The notes below the pieces were generated by a model, which did no database searches, was not told the DNA's origin, and worked only from the letters and a program-made list of their open reading frames with translations. Shown here piece after piece: positions 27,829 through 36,887 of a stretch of 64,000 bases of DNA (within the stretch, counting starts at the first letter, position 1; each line of letters begins with the position of its first letter). Source of the stretch: Devosia sp. 66-22 (GTDB taxonomy: Bacteria > Pseudomonadota > Alphaproteobacteria > Rhizobiales > Devosiaceae); assembly GCA_001899065.1 (NCBI GenBank), contig MKUZ01000017.1, positions 124,001-188,000 of the forward strand, in the 5' to 3' direction. The position numbers and the translations under genes were made by a program.

Positions 27829-28365
27829 ATGCACGGCAACGCGCCGGTGATCGTAGTGGATTTGCAGACCGGCATGTTCGACGGCCGCGTCGCACCGCCG
27901 CTGCACGACGCCGAGGGGCTGGTCGCGCGCGTGCGGAAGATCCTCTCATGGGCGCGTCGCAGCGGGCACGGCGTCGCTTTCGTGCAGCAGAACTCGCCGC
28001 CCGGCGACCAGCTCGCGCCGGGCGCTGCGGGCTGGCCGATCTGGCCGGCGCTGGGGCAGGGGGCGGACGAGCCGACCTTCGGCAAGACGGTCGAGAACGC
28101 GTTCACGAGCGAGGAGCTGCGCGGCTGGGTGACGGCTCTCGGCACCGACGAGGTGATCGTCATCGGCGCGGCGACCAATCACTGCGTGACGTCGACGGTC
28201 GAGGGCGCGCTGGCCGAGGGACTGAAGGTGACGGTGGTGTCGGACGCGCACAGCACCGGCAGCCGGCCCGGCGCGCCCGGCATTATCGCCGCGCACAATG
28301 CAGCGTTCGCGGCGGCGGGCGCGCGGCTGGTGACGACAGACGAACTGACAGCTACGGGAACCTAA
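27829..28365 (+). CDS. Isochorismatase-family cysteine hydrolase
   Basis: This 178-residue alpha/beta hydrolase belongs to the isochorismatase/nicotinamidase superfamily. The catalytic triad is visible: Asp in VIVVDLQTGMFDG (about 11), Lys in TFGKTVENAF, and nucleophile Cys in GAATNHCVTSTVEGA, preceded by the usual cis-peptide region. Members hydrolyse amide bonds in nicotinamide, ureidoacrylate, N-carbamoyl compounds or similar; the exact one is undetermined. It starts one base after the tsaC stop and is probably co-transcribed. Confidence 0.9.
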   Translation: MHGNAPVIVVDLQTGMFDGRVAPPLHDAEGLVARVRKILSWARRSGHGVAFVQQNSPPGDQLAPGAAGWPIWPALGQGADEPTFGKTVENAFTSEELRGWVTALGTDEVIVIGAATNHCVTSTVEGALAEGLKVTVVSDAHSTGSRPGAPGIIAAHNAAFAAAGARLVTTDELTATGT

Positions 28366-28407
28366 CGCCGGTCATCGCCGTTATTACTCTCCGACTCGGG
28401 GTTTCAG

Positions 28408-28950
28408 ATGACGACTTCTCTTCGGCGCTTCCAGCTCAGGGAGCGCACCGCCGCGGCGCACGCCATGGTCGATGCGGCCATTGGCGATTTCACATCGCTC
28501 GACAATTATCGCCGCTACCTCACCTCGCTCTACCGCTTCCGCGCCCCGCTCGAGGCCGATCTGTCGGCCGACTGGTCCGCGGTACTGGGCAGGTGGCGCC
28601 CGGCCGCAGTGGCCGATGAGCTGCGCCTCGACATGATTGACCTGGGCGTCGAGCTACCGGCGCTCGAGCGGCGCGGGACTCCGATCGGCGCATGCGACCT
28701 GCTCGGCACACTCTATGTGCTCGAAGGCTCGTCGCTAGGGGCACAGCTGCTCTACAAGCGGGCGCGGGAACTCGGGCTGTCGGCAAACTATGGCGCGCGT
28801 CACCTCGCGCGGCAGTGCGCGCGCCTCAAGGACTGGCGCGCCTTCCTCGACATCCTCGAAGCCGACGGGCAGTTCGACATCGAGGCGGCCACGCTCGCCT
28901 CGCTCTCGACCTTCGCCGCTGCGGCGTCGGCCTTCGGGGCACGAGCATGA
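28408..28950 (+). CDS. bphO: Biliverdin-producing heme oxygenase
   Basis: This 180-residue all-helical protein oxidises heme to biliverdin IXa, CO and iron. The candidate proximal heme ligand is His17 in RERTAAAHAMVDAA. LLGTLYVLEGSSLGAQLLYK matches the distal helix region with its flexible Gly residues. It overlaps the start of the bacteriophytochrome gene by four bases (ATGA), so the chromophore-making enzyme and the photoreceptor that binds it are translationally coupled. This is the classic BphO–BphP arrangement, and it supports the assignment more strongly than the weak sequence signal alone. Confidence 0.92.
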   Translation: MTTSLRRFQLRERTAAAHAMVDAAIGDFTSLDNYRRYLTSLYRFRAPLEADLSADWSAVLGRWRPAAVADELRLDMIDLGVELPALERRGTPIGACDLLGTLYVLEGSSLGAQLLYKRARELGLSANYGARHLARQCARLKDWRAFLDILEADGQFDIEAATLASLSTFAAAASAFGARA

Positions 28951-31499
28951 CGGCGCAGCCGCCGACGCAGGCCGTCGACCTCACTAATTGCGACCGCGAG
29001 CCGATCCATATTCCCGGATCGATCCAACCGCATGGCGCGCTGATTGCTTTCGACGCGAGCCTCACCACGGCGCTGCGCAGCTCGGCCAACTGCGTTGAGC
29101 TTCTGGGGATCGCAGCGATCAACGGCTCGGCCACCGAGAGCATGCTCGGCGGCGAGGTGACCCACCAACTGCGCAATGCGCTGTCGACGGCCGGCGACTC
29201 CGCGCGGCCGGCATTGCTGTTCAACATAGAGCTGCCGTCGGGGCTGCGCTTCGACATCGCGTTGCACCGCTACCTGTCGACGGTGATCGTCGAGTTTGAG
29301 CCGGCCGGCAATCCCAACGAGCAGCCACTGACAGTGGCGCGCGAAATGATCGGTCGCATCTCGCGCATCGACACCGTGGACCAGCTCGTGCAGCAGGCGG
29401 CGCGGCTGGTGCGCGGCATTCTCGGCTACGACCGCGTGATGATCTACCGGTTCGAAAGAGACGGCGCCGGCAAGGTGATTGCCGAGGTCAAGCGCGCGGA
29501 CATCGAGAGCTTCCTCGGCCAGTATTTCCCCGGCAGCGATATTCCGCAGCAAGCGCGCACCCTCTACCTCAAGAACACCATTCGCATCATTTCGTCGTCG
29601 GACTACCGGCCGGTGCGCGTGAACCCCGTGCTCGACCTGTCGGGCGAGCCCCTGGACCTCAGCTATGCACATCTGCGCTCGGTTTCGCCGATCCATCTCG
29701 AATATCTGCGCAACATGGGTGTGGGCGCGTCGATGTCGATCTCGATCATCGTCGACGGCGAACTGTGGGGGCTGATCGCCTGCCATCATTACGCGTCGCG
29801 CGTGCTGCCGATGTCGCTGCGCGTGGCGGCAGAAATGTTCGGCGAGTTCTTCTCGCTGCAGCTAAGCGCACTGCGGCAGAAGCAGAAGCTCGACGTGGCC
29901 ACGCAGGCCCACGCCTATCTCGATCGCGTGCTGCAACTGGCGAGCCAGCGCGATGTCGAGGACGTGCTGGTCGACAATCTTGGCGACTTCAGCCGGCTGA
30001 TGCCCAATGACGGGATTGCGCTCTGGTATGGCGGGCGCTGGCTGTCGCGTGGGGCGACGCCCGCGGCTGCGGAGGGGCCGGCGCTGGCGGCCTTCGTGAG
30101 CAGCGTGGGCAGCGGCCGCGTGTGGGCGACGCACACGCTCTCCGCACGCTTCCCCACCGCCGAAGCATACCACCAGATCGCTTCGGGTCTGCTCGCCATT
30201 CCGCTGTCGCAGACGCCGCGCGATTACCTGTTCTTCTTTCGCAAGGAACTGGTCCAGACGCTCAACTGGGCCGGCGATCCGGAGAAATCCTACATCAGCG
30301 GCCCGATGGGTGACCGGCTTACGCCGCGCAAGAGCTTCGCTATCTGGAAGCAGACGGTGGAGAAGCACGCGCAGCCCTGGACCGAAGAAGACCGGGAGAT
30401 CGCCGAGGCGGCACGTGCCGCACTGGTCGAAGTGGTGCTGCGCCACAACGAGATGCTCGAGGAAGAGCGCGCCAAGGCCGATGTGCGCCAGCGCATGCTC
30501 AACGAGGAACTGAACCACCGCGTCAAGAACATCCTCGCCGTCATCAAATCGCTGGTGGGCCAACCGGTGGCGCCGGGGCGCTCGCTGCAGGAATATGTGG
30601 CGACGCTCAAAGGTCGCATCCAGGCGCTGAGCTTTGCCCATGACCAGGTGATCCGCGGGGCAGGGGGCGGCGCGCTCGCCGACCTGCTGCAGGCGGAGCT
30701 GTCGCCCTACCGCAGCGCCACGAGCGCGATCGCGATCGACGCGGATGGCGTGTGGACCGATGCGCGCGCCTACTCTGTGATGGCGCTGGTGCTGCACGCG
30801 CTCGCGACCAATGCGGCCAAGTATGGCGCGCTCAGCGTCACCGGTGGACGGCTCGACGTGCGCGCCGTGATCACCGCCAATGGCGACTGCACCATCGAGT
30901 GGCGCGAAAGCGGCGGGCCACCTGTCTCGCCACCATCGCGCGAGGGCTTCGGCACGGCACTGCTCGACCGCAGCGTGCCGTTCGACCTCAGTGGCGAGAG
31001 CGAAGTCACCTACGCGCCGGAGGGCGTGGTCGCCCGCTTCCGCCTGCCGTCGCGGCATGTCCGTCGCGCGGTGGCCGAAGCGGTAGGGGGACTGCAGGGA
31101 CTGCCGCGTGGGGCGAGCGCCGACGGACTGCCGCGCGACCTGCCAATCCTCCTGCTCGAAGACCAGATGCTGATCGCGATGGACGTCGAGGGCATGCTCG
31201 CCGATCGCGGCTTCACGCGGATCATGACCACGAGCACCGCCGACCAGGCGATCAAGACCATCGAGCGTTCCAAGCCGGCGGTGGCGATTCTCGACGTGAA
31301 TCTGGGGGGCGGGACCTCGATCGGCGTCGCCGAAGTACTGCTGGCGCACCGCATCCCGTTCGTGTTCGCAACGGGATATGGTGACGGCGGCATGATCCCC
31401 GCCGCACTGAGCGACGTGCCCGTGGTGCGCAAGCCCTACGCGGTCGAGGCGTTGCTGCGGGCGCTGGCCCGCGTGATGCTGCCCCCGTCACAGAGCTGA
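28947..31499 (+). CDS. bphP: Bacteriophytochrome: HWE histidine kinase with C-terminal receiver
   Basis: This 850-residue red/far-red photoreceptor binds biliverdin. Order of domains: PAS_2 with the chromophore Cys15 (DLTNCDREPIHIPGSIQPHG), GAF with the FPGSDIPQQAR motif (about 190-205), PHY with the tongue motif TPRKSFAIW (about 450), an HWE-type kinase core with the phospho-acceptor His in NEELNHRVKNILAVIKSL (about 525), an ATPase region, and a receiver domain from LPILLLEDQMLIAMDVEGML to the end, with Asp in AILDVNLGGG and Lys in VVRKPYAVEA. No separate output regulator is adjacent, so the fused receiver may be a phosphate sink or a step toward a distant phosphotransfer protein. Confidence 0.95.
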   Translation: MTAQPPTQAVDLTNCDREPIHIPGSIQPHGALIAFDASLTTALRSSANCVELLGIAAINGSATESMLGGEVTHQLRNALSTAGDSARPALLFNIELPSGLRFDIALHRYLSTVIVEFEPAGNPNEQPLTVAREMIGRISRIDTVDQLVQQAARLVRGILGYDRVMIYRFERDGAGKVIAEVKRADIESFLGQYFPGSDIPQQARTLYLKNTIRIISSSDYRPVRVNPVLDLSGEPLDLSYAHLRSVSPIHLEYLRNMGVGASMSISIIVDGELWGLIACHHYASRVLPMSLRVAAEMFGEFFSLQLSALRQKQKLDVATQAHAYLDRVLQLASQRDVEDVLVDNLGDFSRLMPNDGIALWYGGRWLSRGATPAAAEGPALAAFVSSVGSGRVWATHTLSARFPTAEAYHQIASGLLAIPLSQTPRDYLFFFRKELVQTLNWAGDPEKSYISGPMGDRLTPRKSFAIWKQTVEKHAQPWTEEDREIAEAARAALVEVVLRHNEMLEEERAKADVRQRMLNEELNHRVKNILAVIKSLVGQPVAPGRSLQEYVATLKGRIQALSFAHDQVIRGAGGGALADLLQAELSPYRSATSAIAIDADGVWTDARAYSVMALVLHALATNAAKYGALSVTGGRLDVRAVITANGDCTIEWRESGGPPVSPPSREGFGTALLDRSVPFDLSGESEVTYAPEGVVARFRLPSRHVRRAVAEAVGGLQGLPRGASADGLPRDLPILLLEDQMLIAMDVEGMLADRGFTRIMTTSTADQAIKTIERSKPAVAILDVNLGGGTSIGVAEVLLAHRIPFVFATGYGDGGMIPAALSDVPVVRKPYAVEALLRALARVMLPPSQS

Positions 31500-31581
31500 C
31501 ACCCGAGCGCCGCTCGCCGCCTGCGGCGGCTGTTGGCGAAAGGACTGGCCGAGACCGAAAAGGAGCGGGTAGTGTTGGGGC

Positions 31582-31941
31582 ATGGACACCGACCCCAACC
31601 ACCGCATCTACGGCATCAGCGTCGCGAGCGTTTACCCGATGTATGTGACCAAGGTCGAGCGCAAGGGCCGCAGCAAGGCGGAGCTCGATGAGGTCATCCG
31701 CTGGCTGACCGGCCACAGCCAGAAATCGCTGGACAAGGAACTGGCGGCCAAGACCACCTTCCGCGATTTCTTCGCCACGGCGCCCGAACTCAATCCCTCG
31801 CGGGCGCTGATTACCGGCGTGGTGTGCGGCGTGCGGGTGCAGGACATCGCGGACCCGCTGATGCGCGAAATCCGGTACCTCGACAAGCTGGTGGACGAAC
31901 TCGCCAAGGGCAAGGCGATGGAGAAGATCCTGCGCGCCTGA
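31582..31941 (+). CDS. DUF2200 domain-containing protein
   Basis: This 119-residue cytoplasmic protein begins [20 protein letters not shown] and continues with [17 protein letters not shown] and [21 protein letters not shown]. This pattern matches the DUF2200 family, small proteins of unknown biochemical role found across bacteria and resembling DNA- or RNA-binding regulators only by speculation. No signal peptide or Cys cluster is visible apart from one Cys in VVCGVRV. It stands alone between the phytochrome gene and the convergent dnaJ-like gene. Confidence 0.88.
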   Translation: MDTDPNHRIYGISVASVYPMYVTKVERKGRSKAELDEVIRWLTGHSQKSLDKELAAKTTFRDFFATAPELNPSRALITGVVCGVRVQDIADPLMREIRYLDKLVDELAKGKAMEKILRA

Positions 31942-31987
31942 ACCGGCTAGTGTGTGCGGACCGGACCTTTCACCGCCGCCCAGGGCA

Positions 31988-32938
31988 TCAGTCGCGGACC
32001 TTGTAGGGCTTCTGGTCGCGCCAGAAGCGCATCAGGCCCTCGAGGTCGGGGTCGCCGTTTTCGGGCAGCACGATCTTGAGCGTGGCGTAGAGGTCGCCCG
32101 CGCCGTGGAGGCCCTTGCCCTTGAGACGGAGCGCCTTGGCGGTGTTGATGTTGGCCGGCAGCGTCAGCTCGGCGGAGCCGTCGAGCGTGGGGACGCGCAC
32201 CTTGCCGCCCAGCACCGCCTCGTAGAGCGCGATCGGCACTTCGACGCGCAGATCCGCGCCGTCGCGGCGGAACTGCCTGTGGCGCTCGAACTTGACGGTG
32301 ACGATGGCGTCGCCCGGCTCGCCGCCGAGGTGCGAGGGCATGCCCTGGCCCTTGAGCCTGATCTGCTGGCCGTCCTCGACTGTCTCGGGCAGCTTGACGT
32401 TGACCACCTTGTTGGTGGGGAGGCGCAGCGGCACCGAGGCCGCCTTGTGCGCATCCTCCAGCGACACGGCGAGCGTCACATTGGCGTCCTCGCCCTTGTT
32501 GGACTGGGCCCTGCCGCCGCCGAAACCCGGACCACCGCCGCCCATGGTGCCGTTGAACGGATCCCAGCCGCCGGGGCCGGTGGTGCGGCCGCCGCGCTGC
32601 TGGGCGCCGCCGAAGCCGCTCATGAATTCCTTGAGGATGTCCTCGGCCGAAAAGCCGCCAGCCCCCGCTCCGGCGCCGCGGCGCGCGCCGGCGCCGCCGA
32701 AGCCGGCGAATTTCGGGTTGCCCTCGGCATCGATCTCGCCCCGGTCGTAAGCCGCCTTCCTGTCCTTGTCGGTGAGGAAGTCGTAGGCAGCCGAAATCTC
32801 GGCGAACTTGGCGTGCGCCTTGGGGTCGTCCTTGTTCTGATCGGGGTGATTGGCCTTGGCCAGCCTGCGATAGGCCGACTTCAGATCCTTCTCGCTCACA
32901 GAACGAGAAACCCCGAGCACGGTGTAGGGATCGCGCAT
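31988..32938 (-). CDS. DnaJ/CbpA-type co-chaperone
   Basis: This 316-residue J-domain protein stimulates the ATPase of DnaK and delivers unfolded clients. The J domain covers about 1-65 (MRDPYTVLGVSRSVSEKDLK, then the HPD motif in KANHPDQNKDD). A Gly-rich spacer (about 75-110) follows, then the C-terminal substrate-binding domains, with LPANINTAKALRLKGKGL near the end. There is no Cys-rich zinc domain between them, so it is CbpA/type II and not classical DnaJ. It is divergent from pdxH, with a clear promoter for pdxH in the gap. Confidence 0.93.
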   Translation of the reverse strand: MRDPYTVLGVSRSVSEKDLKSAYRRLAKANHPDQNKDDPKAHAKFAEISAAYDFLTDKDRKAAYDRGEIDAEGNPKFAGFGGAGARRGAGAGAGGFSAEDILKEFMSGFGGAQQRGGRTTGPGGWDPFNGTMGGGGPGFGGGRAQSNKGEDANVTLAVSLEDAHKAASVPLRLPTNKVVNVKLPETVEDGQQIRLKGQGMPSHLGGEPGDAIVTVKFERHRQFRRDGADLRVEVPIALYEAVLGGKVRVPTLDGSAELTLPANINTAKALRLKGKGLHGAGDLYATLKIVLPENGDPDLEGLMRFWRDQKPYKVRD

Positions 32939-32966
32939 GGGTTCCTTCGGATAAATGGGTTTCGGA

Positions 32967-32995
32967 TTGAAAATCCGCCGTTTCCCAACCTATAT
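32967..32995 (+). promoter_or_regulatory. Sigma-70-type promoter for pdxH
   Basis: TTGAAA at 32967-32972 and CTATAT at 32990-32995 are separated by 17 bases, close to the consensus. Transcription would begin near 33002, which rules out the in-frame ATG at 32994 as the pdxH start and supports the one at 33030. Confidence 0.6.
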
Positions 32996-33029
32996 GGCCA
33001 CGACCCCCCGCCTTGTCCAGATCGTCACA

Positions 33030-33665
33030 ATGACCGCAAACACCCTTTCCGAGCGCATCTTCGACGACGCCGATACGGGGGAAATCGACCCGTTCTCGCT
33101 GTTCGAGGAGTGGTACGGGGACGCCCGGCAGCGCGAACCCAACGATCCGCACGCCATGGCGGTGGCCACCGTGGACGCCGCCGGGATGCCCGATGTGCGC
33201 ATGGTGCTGCTGAACGCCCGCGACCACCGGGGCTTCGTGTTTTTCACCAATTTCGAGAGCCGCAAGGGCGAGGAACTGCGCGCCAACCCCCGGGCGGCGC
33301 TGGTTTTTCACTGGAAGTCGCTGCGCCGGCAGTTCCGCGCGCGGGGGCCGGTGGAGGTGGTGCAGCCGGGCGAGGCCGACGCCTATTTCGCGACTCGCTC
33401 GCGGGTGAGCCAGATCGGCGCCCATGCCAGCAAGCAGTCCCGGCCGCTCAGGGCCAGGACGGTGCTGATGGAGGCGGTCGAAACGCTCAAATCCTCGCTG
33501 GGCGAGGACGAGCCGGTGATCCGGCCGGCCTACTGGTCGGGCTTCCGAATCGTGCCGCTCGAGATCGAGTTCTGGCAGGACGGGGAGTTCCGCCTGCACG
33601 ACCGTGTCCGGTTTACCCGCACCGGCCACGATGCTGTGTGGACACGCGCGCGGCTCTATCCCTGA
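33030..33665 (+). CDS. pdxH: Pyridoxamine/pyridoxine 5'-phosphate oxidase
   Basis: This FMN enzyme oxidises PNP or PMP to pyridoxal 5'-phosphate. The 211 residues hold the expected features: the FMN-binding segment PDVRMVLLNARDHRGFVFFT, NFESRKGEELRANPRAALVF, and the C-terminal signature FRIVPLEIEFWQDGEFRLHD with RLYP at the end. I chose the ATG at 33030 because a promoter spans the earlier in-frame ATG; this start gives MTANTLSERIFDDADTG. It is divergent from the DnaJ-like gene, a pairing also seen in other Rhizobiales. Confidence 0.95.
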   Translation: MTANTLSERIFDDADTGEIDPFSLFEEWYGDARQREPNDPHAMAVATVDAAGMPDVRMVLLNARDHRGFVFFTNFESRKGEELRANPRAALVFHWKSLRRQFRARGPVEVVQPGEADAYFATRSRVSQIGAHASKQSRPLRARTVLMEAVETLKSSLGEDEPVIRPAYWSGFRIVPLEIEFWQDGEFRLHDRVRFTRTGHDAVWTRARLYP

Positions 33666-33721
33666 GCCTTGCCGCTGGGCCGCGCCCGTGAAATCGTGAG
33701 ACCGGTTTGGCGGCGATCGGC

Positions 33722-34948
33722 ATGACGGACACCACAGCAGAGGCACGGACGGGGCGCGTCGAGTTCACCGGCGGGCGACAGGAGATGCTTGGCATCATCC
33801 TGCGCGGCTATGCCCTCATGATCCCCACGATCGGGCTCTACCGGTTCTGGCAGGCGACGTGGAAGCGGCGCTTCTACTGGCAGAACACCGTGATCGACGG
33901 CGAGCCGATCGAATACACAGGCACGGCGAGCCAGTTGCTGCTGGGGTTCTTCTTCGCGCTGGCGTTCTTTCTGCCCATCTACATCGCCTTCTTCGTGCTC
34001 TCGATGCAGGACGTCGATTTCGTGCTGCTCGGCTATGCGGCGATCGCCGCCGTGGTGTGGTTCCTCATGGGCTATGCGGTGTACCGGGCGCGCGACTTCC
34101 GCCTGTCGCGCACGCTCTGGCGCGGTATCCGCTTCGACCTCAAGGGCAATGCGTTCGCCTATGCCCTCCGCCGCTTCTTCTGGTCGATCGCCAATGTGCT
34201 GACGCTGGGGCTGATCTACCCATGGATGGGTTCGAGCCTGTGGCGCTACCGCTGGCGGCATACCTGGTATGGCGACCGCAAGTTCGAGATCGCCGGCAAC
34301 TGGAAGACCATCGCGGGCCCGTATTACTCGGCCTATTTCCTCAACGTCATCGCCCTTGGTGCGACCGGCGGCTGGATCGGCTCGACCGGTGACTTCACCA
34401 TGGTGGGCAACGTCCCTGTGCCCGGGCCGATCGGCATTAGCATGTGCATCGGCTGCGTGCTGGTGCTGGCGTTCAGCCTCGCCTTCTACCGCACGCGGGT
34501 CGCCTCGCGCATGCTCTCGACGGTGTCGGTGGGCGACGCCAAGCTCAGCGTCAAGCTCGGGACGGGCGCGCTGTTCGGGCAGTTCGCGGTCTATGTCGTC
34601 GCCGTCGTGGCGCTGCTGATCCTGCTGGCGCTGACGGCCGCGATCGCGCTGGGCGGCGTCTATGCCGCGGCGGCCGCCGGCGGCCAGACACCCGACGCCG
34701 AGGCGCTGGTATCGCTCTTCTCATCGGGCACCACGAACGTCATTCTGCTCATCGTCGCCTATCTCGTGATCCTGGGCGCCTTCGGCATGCTGGCCGAGTT
34801 GATCCTCAGCTTCGGCTGGTGGGTGCTGCTGGCGCGCGGCGCGAGCATCGCGAACCCCGACAGCCTGCGCACGGTGCAGGCGACCGCCGAGGACAAGGCG
34901 CTGATCGGGCAGGGGCTCGCCGATGCTCTCAATGTGGGGGCGTATTGA
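33722..34948 (+). CDS. DUF898 (YjgN-like) integral membrane protein
   Basis: This 408-residue inner-membrane protein has about ten hydrophobic segments. Family features include TGRVEFTGGRQEMLGIILRG at the start, LYRFWQATWKRRFYWQNTV, and the repeated motif TLGLIYPWMGSSLWRYRWRH, the latter reappearing in weaker form in other halves of such proteins. The family (DUF898, E. coli YjgN) has no settled function. The start ATG at 33722 gives MTDTTAEARTG. Its last base is shared with the start of the M48 protease gene (TGATG), which is in turn coupled to a DUF1499 gene, so the three probably act together in the membrane. Confidence 0.9.
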   Translation: MTDTTAEARTGRVEFTGGRQEMLGIILRGYALMIPTIGLYRFWQATWKRRFYWQNTVIDGEPIEYTGTASQLLLGFFFALAFFLPIYIAFFVLSMQDVDFVLLGYAAIAAVVWFLMGYAVYRARDFRLSRTLWRGIRFDLKGNAFAYALRRFFWSIANVLTLGLIYPWMGSSLWRYRWRHTWYGDRKFEIAGNWKTIAGPYYSAYFLNVIALGATGGWIGSTGDFTMVGNVPVPGPIGISMCIGCVLVLAFSLAFYRTRVASRMLSTVSVGDAKLSVKLGTGALFGQFAVYVVAVVALLILLALTAAIALGGVYAAAAAGGQTPDAEALVSLFSSGTTNVILLIVAYLVILGAFGMLAELILSFGWWVLLARGASIANPDSLRTVQATAEDKALIGQGLADALNVGAY

Positions 34949-36114
34949 TGGAGTTCACCGCCCGCTACCAGGACGGGAAGACCGCGAGCTCACGCGATGT
35001 GATCTGTATCATCGACCTCGCTTCCGATCCGGTGATGCTGGCGATCCTCGATGCCGGGACGCGCGAGATCGTCGATCGCTGGCCGGCCGACGAGTGCCAT
35101 CTGCTGCATTCGCGCATGATGGAGCTCAGGATCGGCAACCGGCAGCGCCCGGCCGGCGCGCGCCTCGCGGTGACCGGCATCGAGAACATGAAGGCGGCGC
35201 TGGGCGTGCTGCCCAAGCTCAACCAGCACCAGCGCGCCGACTACTGGAAGCAGGCGCGCATCATCGGGCTGGCGACGGCCGCCCTGCTGTCGGTGATCGT
35301 CGCCTATCTCTACGGCATCCCGCTGCTCGCCGACCGGCTGGTGACGTTTTTTCCACCCGAATGGGAGAGCAAGATCGGCGCGACGGCCGACGCGCAGATC
35401 GAGGCCTCGCTCACTGGCGGCAAAGGCTATGCGGTGTGCGAGACCAACCCCAACACGGTCGCCAACAAGGCCATCACGCGCTTCACCGAGCTCGCCTTCG
35501 CGGGGCTCAACTCGCCCTTTGCGCCGACGGTAACGGTGGTCCGCTCCGACGTGCCCAACGCCTTCGCGCTGCCCGGCGGGCGCACCTATTATCTGTCGAG
35601 CCTGATCCAGGCGAGCCGCACGCCCGACGAGTTCGCCGGCGTGCTGGCGCATGAGCTGGGGCACGTCTACTACCGCCACGGCATGCAGGGGCTGATCTCG
35701 ACTTCGACGACGGGGCTGCTCGTGGGCTTCGTGCTGGGCGACCTCACCGGTCTGTCGGTGGCGGGCGCGGTGGGCGCGTCGCTGATCGACAACCGCTTCT
35801 CGCGCCAGTCCGAAGCGCAGGCCGACGATTTCGCCGGCAAGACCGCGCAGCGGCTCGGTTTCAGCCCGTCCGGCCTCGTCGACCTGCTCGACCGCGTCGC
35901 CAAGGACGACGCGTTCTCCAAGGCGCTCGCGCTGTTCCAGAACCACCCACTGACCGACGATCGCCGCGCCGCGCTTGAAGCTCTCGACACGAAGGATCCC
36001 GGCGCGCGCCCGGCCTTTACGACCGAGGAATGGAACGCGATCCGCGACATGTGCAAGCCGCCACCGCCACCGCCGCTGCCCGACGTGGTGACCCCGGCCG
36101 AGACCACTCCCTGA
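34948..36114 (+). CDS. M48 family membrane metalloprotease with N-terminal DUF7092-like domain
   Basis: This 388-residue protein is a zinc peptidase of the HtpX/Ste24 superfamily. The first 90 residues form a small beta domain (EFTARYQDGKTASSRDVICI) like that found in front of many M48 proteases. One membrane segment (IIGLATAALLSVIVAYLYG, about 108-126) follows, and then the peptidase domain with the zinc site AHELGHVYYRHG (about 233-244) and the third ligand in SRQSEAQADDFAG. The C-terminus is Pro-rich (PPPPPPLP). It is coupled at both ends by one-base overlaps to DUF898 and DUF1499 genes. The role in envelope quality control is inferred from the family. Confidence 0.92.
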   Translation: MEFTARYQDGKTASSRDVICIIDLASDPVMLAILDAGTREIVDRWPADECHLLHSRMMELRIGNRQRPAGARLAVTGIENMKAALGVLPKLNQHQRADYWKQARIIGLATAALLSVIVAYLYGIPLLADRLVTFFPPEWESKIGATADAQIEASLTGGKGYAVCETNPNTVANKAITRFTELAFAGLNSPFAPTVTVVRSDVPNAFALPGGRTYYLSSLIQASRTPDEFAGVLAHELGHVYYRHGMQGLISTSTTGLLVGFVLGDLTGLSVAGAVGASLIDNRFSRQSEAQADDFAGKTAQRLGFSPSGLVDLLDRVAKDDAFSKALALFQNHPLTDDRRAALEALDTKDPGARPAFTTEEWNAIRDMCKPPPPPPLPDVVTPAETTP

Positions 36115-36887
36115 TGCGCATTCTCGTGCGGACCTCGAAATGGGCCGTGTGGGCACGCCGGTTCGGCGCGCTGGCATTGCCGCTGGCAGCGATCCCCGTG
36201 CTGCTGCATCGCGGCCATCTGATCACATCGGACAATTTCATCGCGATCGAGACAGTCGCCATGGCCCTGGCGGCTGCCGCGATCGGCATGGCACTGGTTG
36301 CCTTCGCGCGCCTGTGGTTCACCGGCGACCAGGGCTGGGGCCGCGCGACGGTTGCCTTCGTGTTCGGCACGATCTGCCTGCTGCCGGCCGCCTATTTCGC
36401 CTGGCTGGCGGCAAGCACCCCGGCCTCGCCGGATGTGTCGACCGACTTTGCCGAATCGCCGCCGCTGGTGAGCTTTGTGGAATCACGTTTCATCGGGCCG
36501 GAGGAGCGCGAGCGGATCGCAGCGGCCTATCCCAATGCGCGCTCCCGCACCTATCCCATCGAAGCGCCGCAGATGTACGACGTCGTCGGTCGACTGGTCG
36601 AGGCGCGGGGCTGGGACGTGCGGGCGACGCGGGCGCCGCTCGGCCCGCTCGATACCGGCCAGTACAATGCAGTGGTGACGACGCTGCTCGGTTTTTCGCA
36701 GGAAGTGGCGGTGCGGGTCGCCGGCGGCGCCGACGGCGCAACCGTCGACATGCGCTCGACCTCGCTCAGCGCCTTCCCCGATTTCGGCGAGAACGGCCAG
36801 CGCGTCGAGGCCTTCTTGCTCGAACTCGACAACCAAGTGACGCTGATGCTGCGCAACGCGCCGGCGCAACCGGTGGCGCAGGACTAG
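36114..36887 (+). CDS. DUF1499 domain membrane protein
   Basis: This 257-residue protein has three hydrophobic segments in its first 110 residues (for example LALPLAAIPVLLHRG, ETVAMALAAAAIGMALVAFA and VAFVFGTICLLPAAYFAWLA). A soluble domain follows from about 125, with MYDVVGRLVEARGWDVRAT, GFSQEVAVRV and VDMRSTSLSAFPDFGENGQR, matching DUF1499, whose biochemical function is unknown. It starts inside the stop codon of the M48 protease gene (TGATG), giving strict coupling. Its end overlaps the convergent MBL-hydrolase stop by four bases. Confidence 0.88.
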   Translation: MRILVRTSKWAVWARRFGALALPLAAIPVLLHRGHLITSDNFIAIETVAMALAAAAIGMALVAFARLWFTGDQGWGRATVAFVFGTICLLPAAYFAWLAASTPASPDVSTDFAESPPLVSFVESRFIGPEERERIAAAYPNARSRTYPIEAPQMYDVVGRLVEARGWDVRATRAPLGPLDTGQYNAVVTTLLGFSQEVAVRVAGGADGATVDMRSTSLSAFPDFGENGQRVEAFLLELDNQVTLMLRNAPAQPVAQD

